The notes under the pieces were generated by a model. It worked only from the letters and a program-made list of their open reading frames with translations. It was not told the DNA's origin and searched no databases. Positions 52,719 through 64,000 of a DNA stretch of 64,000 nt are shown here, one piece after another (position 1 is the first letter of the stretch; every line of letters starts with the position of its first letter). Position numbers and translations under genes: made by a program. The stretch is taken from positions 8,875,284 to 8,939,283 of the forward strand of contig NC_092122.1 of NCBI RefSeq assembly GCF_045679555.1. The letters are read 5' to 3'. The stretch is from Salvelinus alpinus (lineage: Eukaryota; Chordata; Actinopteri; Salmoniformes; Salmonidae).

Positions 52719-55700
52719 TCAGCTCCGAGTTTGATCCTCAACTGGTAGCAAGACAACCAGGCGTCGAACATCTCTGTGCAGGACTGTGGTTTGCGTAGCT
52801 TCTTTCAGGACTTTGGCCGATGGCCGGTTTAGTGCGGGTTTTGTGACAGGAAGGCAGGAGCTTTGGACCACTTTGACGTTCACGTCTCGAACAATGCCCT
52901 TAGCATCTGGATTAACGCTCACCACCCGTCCTAGCTTGAATTGGCCTCTCACTGCATTTTGGTCACACAACCAGACAATATCTCCGACAGCAACGTTGCG
53001 ATATGAAGTGTGCCATTTACTTCTCAGAAATAAGTTTGGGCCGGCAAGCTGGCTCCAAGACCTCCAGAACTTGTTGACCTGGTTCTGCATCTCTCTGAGT
53101 CTCTTGTAAGGGTAGTTCGCAAAGTCAAATGTTCTGATCTCACCGCTTGGAGAGGCTCGGCCCAGGAGAAGTGTGTTGGGTGACACACTGCACGCTTTCT
53201 TCATGGCTCTGCACCCTGGCATCTATTGGGCATTCGTTGGCAAGGTTTGCAGCAAGTTGTAGTGTTGTCTGAAGCTCGCTGTAGCTAAGGCCAGTGTTGT
53301 TGCCCAGACTCTGCAGTGCCTTCTTGAGAATGCGAACAGCGGCTTCAGCAGCCCCATTGCGGTGAGGTGAGTCAGCAGGGTGAATTGTCCACTCCCATTT
53401 GGTACCTTTTTGAGCCGACATCTCTTCTATTGAAGTTCTATTCTTAGCATCCAGGAACTGGTACAGCTCTCTTAGGACAGGTTTGGCGCCGATGAAGTTT
53501 GTCCCCGGGTCGGACCAGATCTTTCTTGGGTGCCCTCTAATTGCAGTAAAGCGTTGGTAAGCCATCAAGAAGCTCTCTGTCGACATTGTGTTGACCAGGT
53601 CTGCATGAATTGCCCTGCTGGCCATACAGCTGAAGACGACACCCCACACTTCATTGAGACCCGTTTCTTGATGTCATCTTTGACAAGGTACGGTCCGAAG
53701 AGATCGACTGTAGTGAACTCGAACGGAGCTTCAGGTGTGGCTCTTTCAGCAGGTAAGTCAGCCATTACCTGTTCGCACCTTCTTGCTCTTGACTTTTTGC
53801 AGAAAAGGCAGTTATCCACTACTTTTTGGGAAATTTTTCTTCCTTGGATGACCCAGGCTTTCCTCCTCATTTTCAGCAGGGTTGCAGCCACACCTTCATG
53901 ACCCTCCTCGTGCGCCTCCCGTGCCAATAAAGTAGAGACCCATGCATTGAAAGGCAGAAGGGGAACTGCAGCGCCATCCTCCCTGAAACCATGGATTCTC
54001 CCACCGCAGACTAGTAACCCAGACTCTGGCTCTCTGTACACAACCAAGCGGTCCGTAGTGGTAGTTGGGAACGTCACCCCCTCTTGAGCAGCAAGATAGA
54101 TGTCTCTTATTGCCTCTTGACGTTCTGTGGCGGTGATAACTCCTTTTGTGGGAATCGCCTCCCACTTTGGGGTCTCGATGGACTTTGTTGCAGATCTAAA
54201 CTTTTTGGCGGCTCTCCAGATAAAAGCAACAGTCTTGATTAGACACTTTAGGCTACTAAAGCGCCTCTCATCCACCAAGTTTAGGACAGCTGCAGGAAAT
54301 CGTCCCACAAGACTTGGAAGACTTCATTTCGCTTGGGCTCTGGTGAGTGCTGCCACAAATGACTTCTTTTGCATATTGTTAATGCTCTCTCGAGCTGTCA
54401 CAGACACATCTTTTGACGACATAATTGGCCACTCGCTTTCTGGAAGATATAGAAACTCTGGCCCTTGCTGCCACTCTGAATGGGCATCAAGTTCCTTTGG
54501 CCCAGCTCCTCGAGTGATAATGTCGGCTATGTTGAGTGGTCCAGGGATCCACCACCAGTCCTGTAGCCGTGTGCTCTCTTGGATCTCTCCAATTCTATTA
54601 GCGAAGAAAGTCTGAAATCCATAGCTTTCACGCTGGATAGCTCCAAGAACAGTCTGACTGTCTAACAAATGGTACCACCTTTTTATCTGGATCTGGGTAT
54701 GCTGTTCAAAGTACTTTTTCAGGCGGCTTGCAAAGACTGCACCGCAAAGTTCCGCTTTGACTGCATCCCCCTTCTGGTCTAGTGGTGTCAGCTTTGCTTT
54801 TGACTCCACTAGTCGAATTGTTAATTGTTTGTTGCAGTTCCACCGCAGGTAGAGGACAGCACCATAGGAGCTTTCACTGCCATCTGAAAAAGTGACAGCG
54901 ACTGGTTCAGTTGTTGCCTTTGGTGGAGTAAGAGCTCTTGGGAACATTACTTTGCTTAGCTGGACGTACTCCTCAAAAATTCCAATTGCATCTTTGCGGA
55001 GCTCATCCGACAGGGGAAGGTCCCATGTGTCCTTGACCATGCTGCACTTTGGTTTTGCCTCTTGGAATGCCCTTCGGACCAAGATAGCCCCTCTTTGCTT
55101 TGATGGCGTTGTCAGGCCAACTGGGTCGTACAAACCAGCAACTTGACTCAGCAGTTCACGTCTTGTCAGCGGGTCTGATGTCTGTGCTCGTACTTCTTCT
55201 AGCAGTAAGTCTTGCCCAAGTCTCATCTTTTTCTTCCGCCTGGAGAAGTTGACCCTCACCATGACATGCAACACGTCTTCATCCACAATGTAGCCGAGAC
55301 CGAGCGCCTTGTTGTCTTCCTCCTTAAGCTGATTTGGCAGGACAACATTTGGTGATGCCTTTTCTCTTTCTCCTTTATTTTGGCCTGAGAAGACCCAAGG
55401 CTTCAGTGCAAACCCTCCTGCTTTTAGAATCAGCTCCACATTCTTTGTGATTTCGAGTTTCACGGCAGTTGTGGGATGTCAAGATGTCATCGACGTAGCT
55501 GTGCTCATGTAATACTTGGCATTCATCTGTGAGGTGGCTGAATTGAGGCAGGTTAGCCGTCTCCCTCATAGCCAGTTGTGCTATGCACCCTGCTGGCTTG
55601 TCCCCGATATTCACTCTGGTTATGGCGTATTGTTCCACCTCATCGCCCTTTGAATCCCGCCACAAGAACCGGTGTAGATGGACTTCCCTCTCCTCGAGCC

Positions 55701-58680
55701 ACACAGAATTGTAAATTTTTCTGACGTCTCCTAGAGCGGCGTAGGAGCCTTGGCGGAACTTGAGGAGGACAGCTCGAATCGGATTGAGAACTTCAGGGCC
55801 TTTCATCAGAAGGTCATTGAGACTTTGGCCTTTGTACTTCTGACTGCTGTTCCAGACAAGTCTTACCGGAGTTGTAACAGAGTGGGGGTTGGGTGCGATA
55901 AGATGACTAATATACCAGACAGGTCTATTCCAGTTGGTTAGATCCTCTTTGGTCAGCTTTCTTGCAGCCTGGCGGTCAACCATTTCGTGGACTTGAGCAC
56001 CATAGGCTTTTTTCCACTGCGGTTCTTTGGCGAGCTGTCTCTCTGTTCTGAGAAAGGTTGCCTCCACTGCTTTTATGTTGTTTGGCAATGTAGATGGGTC
56101 AATGAGCCATGGATACCTTGCATGCCAGTGTGGACTATCACTGTGGTCATCAGCACCAACATAAGTCAGCACATCCTTAACAACTTCCAGCCCCCTTTCT
56201 TCAGCCAGAGTCATTTCTTTGCCACCAAGTTGACAACTGCCGCAGCGACATCCTCCACATTTTGGGGTGCAGGGGGCGCCAATGCTATCCCATCTCCACC
56301 ACTCAATAAAATCCAGAGTGGAAATAGCAGAATAAGAAGACTTGATGGTAGGTTTGGCGCAGATATGTTCTTCATACATCAATGCTGCTGTTCTCATGGA
56401 TCTGGCGAAGTGCGCTCTGGACTGGTGTGCTGTAACTGTAGCCTCTTCAAACAGACCAGGGTGTGTCCCTGCAATTGTCTTTCCCAATGGCCCATCCCAT
56501 AGTACAAGGTCCCCAACGGTGCGTATTTTCTGTGGGACCAGTCGCCCTTCCTTATGGCTTATCAAAAGCTGTATCTGTCTTGGTCTAACAAGTTCATTTT
56601 GGGGGACATCTGGAAATACTCCAAAAATTATTTTGGCTGTCACATGTTTGTGAATCTCTGCAATGCTGTCCAAACCATAGCAGAGGAGTTGGTGGGATCT
56701 GACATTGCCTTGCTCTGTGCGGACCCGGATCTTTAGGAGGTACCGTTTTGTGGTGACTTGAACTTTCATTCCTCCCACACCATGGACAACAAGGGTTATG
56801 GCTTCACTTCTAAGGTTCAAACGATCAGCTGCATCATGAGTTATATAGTTTGTATCCGATGCCAGGTCGATCAAAGTCCCAACTTTTTGTCCTGCATTGG
56901 CCGTGACCTCTAAGAGCATCATGATGACTGGCCACTCCACTATTCCATTCTCTGCTAGAAGACTGGGTTGGTTGGACACAAGAGAGGTTCTGGCTATAGT
57001 GTTGCAAAAGGCATTGCAACACTTCTCTGCAAGTTCAGGTGAGAGACTTTTAATGAACTCTTCTTGGGCTTGGGTATAACGCTCTCTTGTGTCACCTCCC
57101 ACTTTGCTGTTATTGGACCTCTGGACGACATTCCCTTTGCATGTACCAGCTCTCGGGCAGAGGTAATAGTGGTGTTCTGTAACACGCTGTTCTATGCAGT
57201 CTGGCCTCCTGCACAGAAACTCTGATTTACAATAGTCACCTTCCTTGTGAATCTCCAGGCATCTTTTGCAGGCTCCCAGCTTCCTGACAGCATCTCTTTT
57301 CTCTGACAGCTTAAGTGTGCGAAACTTTTGGCAGAAATATAGCCTTTTCTTATGCTTGCAGTCTCCGCAGACCACACATCCTTGAGCCTGGTCGCTTAGT
57401 TGGGTGGAGGTTCTGGTTCGAGCTTGCCGAGGTTCAGATTTCGGTTTTGGTTCCTCCTCTCTCAGTTGGTCCAGCTTCTCATAGATGGCTTCTTGACCTT
57501 GAAGAAACTTGTGGAGGTAGTCAAATCGCTTGTCTTCTTCAGCTTCATCACCTTTGCCAGCTACATGAAGAAGCCATTCCTTCTTCAGGCCATCAGGAAG
57601 TTTACTCTCTATTGTCTTTGTTACAAGAGGGTTCTTTATAGCACCGGTCTTGCCAAGCTCGTTCAGATCGACCAGGGCTTTTTCTACAGATTGGATGAGC
57701 TCAATAATCCTCCTGGGCTGGTTACCTTTAACTGCTTGGAGTCTTTGGAGCTCTTCTACTATCTCAAGGGCTATAGTTGTCTTATTTCCAAAGCGGTTCT
57801 CCAAGACCCGGAAAACCTCCTCAGCAGTTGTGTAAGTTGTAAGGTGAAGGTCTCGTATGGTCTTCTCATCCACACTGTCGAGAAGTTGGAACTTTTTAAC
57901 CTCTCTGGATCCAGTAGGTTCTCCCTGCATCTGGAGCGCTTCCCAGTCTTTTTTCCACCGGTGAAACTCTCGGCGGATGCCAGAAAACTTTGGGAGTTCA
58001 GCAGGCTTTAATTTAATTGCTGGTGTGGCCACAGAACTGTTTGAAGTAGTACTCAATCTGCTGGTTTCTCCTCTAATGTGTGCCCCTGTAAAGTCTGCTT
58101 GTCTTATTGTGAGATTTGGCAGGATAGTTTCAAGGTCTTTGATACGACTCTGGAAATGTTGTTGCTCTGCTGGGGGGGCCCAGCACTTCCAATGTTTATG
58201 CACCTCCTTCGCAGCCTTCACAAGTTTCTCTAGTTGTCCGATCATGAAGAGATATGCATCTGGGTTTTTACTTGGGTCCACAGCTCCCACGTTTTCTGCT
58301 TGCGACTCTGCTGTTGTAATTGCTTGTGTCAGTTCATATTCCCCGAAATTGGCCTACAATGTCTTTTGTATGAGGTCCTTTAGCTCTTGCAGTTTTTTCT
58401 CACACTCTTTGGCTGTTTTGACCAAGTCAGACTTCTGCTGCTCGCTCAACTCCTCTGCATCAGAGTTTTCTTCAATACATTGCCCCTCTACATCATCGTT
58501 GGCTTCCAGGACTCTGCCAGCTTCTGCAGTGAGCTTCCTAAAATTGTCTCTGAGCTCCTCTTCTGACATCATTGTATGCATTCGTAGCACATTATTGGCC
58601 AGACGGGAAAACTGACGCGTCGCTGATGTCCTTGCGGTCTTTAGCTGCTCCACCAGTAATGAATCAGCCATTTCAATCAC
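52719..58680 (-). pseudogene. BEL/Pao gag-pol, broken by stops and shifts
   Basis: The reading starts near 58680 (MADSLLVEQLKTARTSATRQ). Gag has a DUF1759-like part (LPKFSGIRREFHRWKKDWEA) and cysteine-rich knuckles (CVVCGDCKHKKRLYFC, GACKRCLEIHKEGDYC). The protease-like segment is GTLIDLASDTNYITHDAADR, with Asp in D-L-A and not the usual D-S/T-G. The RT has SYVDDILTSHN at about 55490. RNase H has VTFSDGSESSYGAVLYLRW. The integrase zinc region is HEEGHEGVAATLLKMRRKAW ... CLFCKKSRARRC. The core has VDLFGP, HADLVNTMSTESFLMAYQRF and SDPGTNF. Damage: in-frame stops at 58354-58356 (TAG) and 54324-54326 (TGA), and frame changes near 55455, 53640 and 53200. Otherwise the domains are complete. Confidence 0.93.
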
Positions 58681-58771
58681 AGCAGCAGGCGGGAACAGTC
58701 TTTACTTGTCTCTCTGGACACGTGTGGTCACTTTTCTGGTCCTTTTCCAGTCTTGAGCCACGGTTTTTCAC

Positions 58772-59745
58772 TGACAAGTTTTGATCTCTTTCTTGTGCAA
58801 TTCCCCACTTGAAAAGGACAGTCCCTCCACATGAAGATTTTAACTGGATTTCACTCAATAAACAGCCATGGAATCAGTTGTTTGTCTTTTATTTACCATT
58901 CTTTGGTTGGCAGTAAACAGGTGAAAAACCTCAAAAAAGAGATGACAAATACTATTTGAGTTGACAGCCCAATGAAATACAAACTTATCCACATTCACCC
59001 CAGATAAACACATTTCTGCTACCATAAAACACAAGGTTTCCACTTTTAAGCAAATGTTTCCCAAAATAGAAACCCACCATTTTTAATCAAATGAGCAGAA
59101 TCTGTATATTTATCTAAATTTGCATTTTAGCCAAATACATTCAAAATATTTTTAGTAGTAAAAAATTACATTTATTTTCTAATCAGTAGTTTTAAACAGA
59201 CAAATCTTTCATTTTTTAGACAAAGATTTTTTAGACTATACATTTGTTACTGAATTAAGAACTTGGTTTACTAAGATTTCTACAAAGTTTAAATTACTTT
59301 TAACCATTTCAAACAAGTTCTTTGTCAACAATGAATTTGGCTCTTCTTACTTTTCCTTTATACCCCACAAACAACATTTGAAGTTATAAATACCACTGCA
59401 AAAGTCCTATCAAAGTTAGGAGTTAAGAGTCTGTGTTTTCCAGAGTATCATTAGCAGTGCACTGCTTAAGTCAGTCTAGCCAAGCATGGCTAATATGGCG
59501 CTTACCGGCTGTCTTTCACAGTTTTGTGGAGGGCTTGGACTTGCACAGTCACCTTGATCACAAAGATGAAGTTTCCTTGGTCTTGTGGTGTTATAAATGC
59601 TCCTTTCACTGCGGTCTAAAGACAACAGCAGAGCCAGGTGCTGGCACGCCCAGATTGCCTGGAAGATTTGTTCCACCTGGTTCACCACTGATTGAAGGAG
59701 GAGGAGTTTCACCACTGAGGAGCTCCCAGGCAGTTTGTCAGCACA
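58772..59745 (-). repeat. 5' LTR of the BEL/Pao element
   Basis: In element orientation it starts TGTGCTGACAAACTGCC at 59745 and ends CAAAACTTGTCA at 58772, followed by the leader and gag. The promoter is expected here. A TATAAAGGAAAAG stretch lies inside at about 59350. Confidence 0.93.
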
Positions 59746-60933
59746 GTCACTGTGGGAGGGTCTTTTTGTAGCCATTTCCTAGTGATAGCCTTTTTACTGG
59801 CTGCCAGTAGGACCTTCAAGAGGTACTTGTCTCTATTGTGTAAGTGTCCAGGTATTTCACCCAAGTACAAAGAAATTAATGTTTGTTCTATGTCAAATCC
59901 CATTATTTTTCCAATGTTAGATCTTATTTCTCCCCAATAAGTTTCGATTGCGGGGCAGGACCTAAAGATATGAGAGTGGTCTGCCCTCAATAGACCGCAT
60001 TCTCTCCAACAAGGGTGTGGTGAGCCAGTCTGTTTTGATTTCAGTTTAGGTGTTATGAAGAAACGTATAACATTCTTCCAACAGAATTCTCTCTGTGATC
60101 TTGAGTTGGTGGAGCTTTGTTGAGTCTCTAATATGTTCAACCATGTTTCATCAGTTATTTCAATGTTACGTTCCTCCTCCCATTTCTTTTTAATGTAGTT
60201 TGTAGAATGTTTCTTTGAGGATTGAATACCCAAGTAGAGATTTGAAATCGTTTTTTTGTTACTCCCCAAGTTGTATGCGTTAGTGAATACTTGGATTAAT
60301 TTTGGAGGTGCTCGAGGGTCAGTCACTTTTATCTCCCTTAAGAAATAGTCTCGGACTTGTAGGTATCTGTAAAAATCTTGTTTATCCAAGCCATGTTTTT
60401 TACTTAGGTCCTGGAAGTTATCTAAGTCCCCATTTCCTTATAATTGTACTGAATGATGTGATGCCTTTCTGCGTCCACTGTTTAAATCTGCTGTCCAGGG
60501 TTGCAGGGATGAAGCTGGGGTCGTATGCGGGCCAACTCAGCGGTTTGACCTCTCTGTCTAAGTGATTTTGCTCAACTACCTTAAACCATGTCTTCAGAGA
60601 GAAATTAATCCACTGATTTTGTCTATTGTATATTTGTTTTACCATGTCCTTATTTCCCAAAACTGACTGTATGGGTATCTCTGTCAAAGTAGTCTCGATG
60701 TCTTTCCATTTGGATTCGTATTCTGAATTGCACCAACAAACCAGAGGTCTCAATTGGGCTGACACATAATAATCTTTTAGGTTTGGTAAGGCCATACCCC
60801 CACAGTTTTTTGGTAATTGTAATGTTGTATATCTAGTTCTTGGTCTCTTACTGTTCCAGATAAACCTTGATATCAGTTTATCCCATTCCCTAAACTGTTT
60901 AGGTGGGATTTCTATGGGCAGTGATTGGAACAA
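59746..60933 (-). pseudogene. L1-like ORF2 C-terminal part
   Basis: The frames encode the region after the RT core of L1/Tx1 proteins: FQSLPIEIPPKQFREWDKLI, RFIWNSKRPRTRYTTLQLPK, ALPNLKDYYVSAQLRPLVCW. The C-terminal cysteine/histidine motif follows (CWRECGLLRADHSHIFRSCP). One frame change separates the two halves near 60410. The upstream end at 60933 adjoins the endonuclease linker directly, with the RT core absent. Confidence 0.85.
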
Positions 60934-62307
60934 ATACAGTAATATTGTTGTTTCAGGAACCTGAGCTTTTTCTCTACTTCTCTATAAATCTGGTCAATTT
61001 CCTGTTTTACCTTTTGAATCTCTCGTAATATAAGAGGGTCATTGTATTGACTATGAGATCGTTCTAAGTTTCTTAGGGTTTCCTGTAATTTCAGCAGATT
61101 CTGTGCTTTAATCTTTTTCTTGAGAGACGATGTGGCTATGATCTTTCCTCTAATAACCGCCTTAGCTGCATCCCACAATGTAGCAGGAGATACTTCCCCA
61201 TCATCGTTATTCTCCAGATAGATGTTCAATTCTGTCTTTATTGATTACTTGAATGCTGGATCATTCAGCATGCTTGTATTAAGTCTCCATATAGTATTTC
61301 TTGGTTTGCTATCAAGGTGTAGAGTGAGGTAAACTCCATTATGATCTGATAAGTCGCTCTGCCCGATCCTACAATCCTTAAGCCTGTGTCTATCTGCACT
61401 GTACATAAAAAAGTAGTCTAACCTGGAGTATTCAGTGTGGCGGGCTGAGTAAAAAGTATATTCCTTGTCGGTCTTGTGGGTGTCACGCCATACATCGAGC
61501 AGTCCTAGATCCTGCAGTCTCCTATTGATCTTTTTGGCAACTAGGCTCATTTTCCTATTTTGATTTGTGCTGTCCAATTTTGAGTTTAGAATTGTGTTAA
61601 AATCCCCTCCACAGATAAGAGTGCCAGTGGTTTCTGTGACAATTAAATCAAACACCTTCCCGTAGAAGACCATGTCACTCCTTGGCGGTGCGTATACATT
61701 AAATAATGTAACTTCCTTGTTATCCAGTTTACATTTAACAAGTATAAATCTACCCTCCTTGTCTTTTATTTCTGACATAAGCTCAAAATTAACTGAATTT
61801 GGGATCAAGATTGCAACCCCTTCTACCCATTTTGTAAGAAGGGAAAAAAGTGTTCCTATATCCCATTTTCTTGAGTTTCTCGTGTTCAGGTGTGGATAAG
61901 TGAGTTTCCTGCCAGAATAGTATGTCAACTCTCTCCCATTTCATATTTGCTATTACCTTACTTCTCTTGATGGCACTCCCCAGTCCGTTTACATTGAGAC
62001 TTATGACCTTAAATTCCCGATGATGCATCGATATAAATAAAAAAACTGTGCACCATGACTGCCTGCTTATCATGAACCTAAAAATGAACGAAAAATCAAG
62101 AACGATAATAAAGTAAACCAAAGTGGGAAAATACTTTGGTATTTGGACTCCCATGTCAGAGGACTGTCTCTTGCCTCTGGGGTTTGAGGAGATGAGCCTG
62201 TCCGCAGGATGGGCCCCTCGCTCAGATATGAAAATGCGTGACGTAGTCACAAACAAGACCTGGTGGAACCGAAAATAATAAGGGCGCCTATTTCGTCGCT
62301 TATACAC
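60934..62307 (-). pseudogene. L1-like ORF2 endonuclease and linker
   Basis: An APE-type endonuclease is clear: FKVISLNVNGLGSAIKRSKV, ILFWQETHLSTPEHEKLK, RFILVKCKLDNKEVTLFNVY, TLICGGDFNTILNSKLDS, then SRLDYFFMYSADR and LSDHNGVYLTLHL. A frame change occurs near 61800-61900 and another near 61230. The linker (IQKVKQEIDQIYREVEKKLR) then runs into the deletion at about 60930. Confidence 0.87.
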
Positions 62308-62537
62308 ATCGGTTAATTACAAGTTAGTACTATATCGGTCATGCCTATATCGGTCACTGTATATATGTTATTACCGTGACGCTACTTAGTGTGTTCATAA
62401 AGAACACATGCTTTTGGCTACTCACCCTTGTTCAGCATTGGGGGAAAATAGGGGAGATATTTTATCTATTGCAATGTCAACCGTAACAACCCAAAGTCTT
62501 AACAGCTGCGGTAACTATTAATTCTGTTAAATCCGAT

Positions 62538-63594
62538 TCAGTGTCTTCCATCTTCCCGTTGGAAATGCCTGAGTCTCTCTCGGATGTGAACGTCCTCTCG
62601 CCGAGATGGTTTCCCTCTTTCTCCATGACCCTGCTTGTCGACAACGATCCATGGGAGAGCCTGCTCGAGTCTTTCCGCTGGTGATGTCGCCTTTCTCCTG
62701 GCGGTATACTCCACTGGGAAGCCCCTTGACTTCAGGTCCTCAGCCTTCTGCATGCTCGTATGTAACCGGGCCATTTTTCAGAAATACCCGCATTTTTGCC
62801 GGGTATGGTGTTTGGAAGCGAATACCCTTCTCTTTAAGTGCTTTCTTAATGGGGGTGTATTCTTTCCTTCTTTTCAGTATCTCTCCCGCATAGTCATGAT
62901 CAAAGAACACTCGTTGGCCTTGGAAGTTAACAGGTTTTTTCCAGGTAGCATGTAAAACTTTCTCTTTGACTGTGAATTTTAGGAACCGTATTACTATGGA
63001 TCTTGGTGGGGCGCCGCTGGGGGGTTTTGAGGCCAGAGCTCGGTGTGCTCTCTCGATTCCCAGGTCAGTGTCGTCGTCAAGTATGTCCTTGAATAGACCC
63101 TCCACGAAGTTGGGCATAGAGTCTTTTTCTGCGCCCTCTACTACGTTATAAAGTCTAATGTTGTTTCGACGTGAGAAACCTTCGAGTTCTGTCACTTTTG
63201 CCTGTAGTGCGTGTTGGCTTTTCAGTGACTGTTCAAGTATTTCCTTGACTGCGAAGTTCCATGTGTCCGTTTCCCCAATGCGCTGTTATGGGTCCCCCAT
63301 TCTTGTAGATATGCTGTGAAGTTCTCATTTGTTTTCTTCCAGTTTCTGGTTAATGTCCTTCTTGAACTAATTTAGTTATTTTCTTATATCTTCTCGAAGT
63401 TCCCCTCGTAAGCCTGTGAACGCCTCGCGCAATTCCTCCTTCATCACCTCACGAAATGAGGGTTCTTTTGCTGCTGCTATCTTATTTGCGCTAGCATTAG
63501 CCATTTCGGGTTTATCGACGATTATATCTTCTGCTGTCTTGTTACGGGCTGTTGTTGTAGCTCCGCGACCTTTTCCTATTTTCGCCTTTTCCAA
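62538..63594 (-). pseudogene. L1-like ORF1, broken
   Basis: The start is MEKAKIGKGRGATTTARNKT. The RRM-like part has ELEGFSRRNNIRLYNVVEGA, the C-terminal part has ERAHRALASKPPSGAPPRSI and FDHDYAGEILKRRKEYTPIK, as in the L1 ORF1 protein (Transposase_22 family), an RNA-binding chaperone. The frame is lost by a stop after LREDIRK (63376) and again near 62740, so at least three pieces are needed. Confidence 0.82.
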
Positions 63595-63706
63595 GTTATT
63601 ATAATGCTCAGACTAAATACTTGTATTTGGGGGGGGGAAATACCCATCCGATGTGCAGTACGAAAAACTAGGCAGCCATTTCCTAAGTTGCGTCACCGGA
63701 AGCCCC

Positions 63707-64000
63707 CACAGTATTGTTTCTTATCGATGGCGGTTAAGATATAGTTTAGGACCTTGAGCGTGGCTGAGGTGCACCCATGACCAGCTCTGAAACCAGATTG
63801 CATAGTGGAGAAGGTACGGTGGGATTCGAAATGGTCGGTAATCTGTTTGTTGACTTGGCTTTCGAAGACCTTAGAAAGGCAGGGTAGGATAGATATAGGT
63901 CTGTAGCAGTTTGTGTCATGAGTGTCCCCCCCTTTGAAGAGGGGGATGACCGCAGCTGCTTTCCAATCTTTGGGAATCTCAGACGACACGAAAGAGAGGT
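63707..64000 (-). pseudogene. Rex1-like LINE, 5' neighbouring part
   Basis: SSEIPKDWKAAAVIPLFKGG, NCYRPISILPCLSKVFESQV and GFRAGHGCTSATLKVLNYIL are the RT segments that immediately precede the block starting YCAAVFIDLAKAFDSVNHH in the other half (49877-51402). The copy continues beyond the window end. Confidence 0.88.

Larger units (their letters stand above)
51679..59745 (-). mobile_element. BEL/Pao LTR retrotransposon (TSD GTCAC)
   Basis: Two 974-bp direct LTRs (51679-52652 and 58772-59745) enclose a gag-pol region read on the minus strand. GTCAC flanks the element at 51674-51678 and 59746-59750. The LTRs begin TG and end CA and look identical except for one base close to the 58772/51679 end (TGTCAAG versus TGACAAG). 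The LTR identity implies a recent insertion, while the coding region is broken. The pol order is protease, reverse transcriptase, RNase H, integrase. Confidence 0.95.
51403..63706 (-). mobile_element. L1/Tx1-like LINE inserted in the Rex1 LINE
   Basis: The insert is flanked by the 13-bp duplication CACAGTATTGTTT (51390-51402 and 63707-63719). On the minus strand it begins GGGGGCTTCCGGTGACGCAA, a GGGGG start typical of full-length L1-type copies, and ends in an A-rich tail. It holds a broken ORF1, an ORF2 endonuclease, and an ORF2 C terminus, but no reverse transcriptase core. An 8.07-kb BEL/Pao element lies inside its 3' region. Confidence 0.9.

Overview
The window looks like a salmonid fish chromosome (Salmo, Oncorhynchus, Salvelinus or a relative). 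The evidence is multi-exon vertebrate genes with GT-AG introns, several Tc1-like families with the terminal sequences familiar from salmonids (one carrying Sleeping Beauty-type ends), tRNA-derived SINEs, L2, Rex1, L1 and Penelope-like retroelements, BEL/Pao retrotransposons, hAT and Harbinger DNA transposons, and a 100-base assembly gap. I could run no database search, so family names rest on motifs and remembered consensus sequences.

Layout. 0-0.6 kb: 5' end of a Penelope-like element with a hammerhead-like core. 0.7-16.3 kb: the 3' part of ttll12 (three exons, + strand), whose introns are packed with transposons. Between the first two exons lies a stack in which an L2 tail is split by a Tc1 copy, the Tc1 copy holds an LTR, the LTR is split by a hAT element with an 8-bp target duplication, and the hAT end is split by another solo LTR. 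Two solo-LTR families recur through this region, one with 4-bp and one with 5-bp target duplications. 16.5-25.8 kb: intergenic repeats, including an apparently full-length L2 LINE (20.7-24.5 kb, minus) with an intact 979-codon ORF2 and tandem 5' units. 25.8-31.6 kb: an unidentified gene with one giant coding exon (1625 codons plus about 270 more in a shifted frame), carrying a coding 24-bp minisatellite.

32-40 kb: a broken hAT holding an L2 fragment, a broken Tc1, a BEL/Pao pol fragment, a strong 35-bp-arm hairpin and a 42-bp minisatellite. 41.5-46.0 kb: an apparently complete PIF/Harbinger transposon. Its terminal repeats, CTG target duplication, 4-exon transposase (356 codons, DD35E intact) and 8-exon Myb/SANT-like partner (268 codons) can all be read without a stop. 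46.1-49.9 kb: small Tc1 and hAT derivatives, a SINE and a second hammerhead-bearing Penelope fragment. 49.9-64.0 kb: a Rex1-like LINE split by an L1/Tx1-like LINE (13-bp target duplication), itself split by an 8.07-kb BEL/Pao element with two 974-bp LTRs and a GTCAC duplication.

The host genes are ttll12 and the unidentified giant-exon gene. Nearly everything else is mobile DNA. The best candidates for functional or recently active elements are the Harbinger copy, the L2 copy and, judged by its LTRs, the BEL element.
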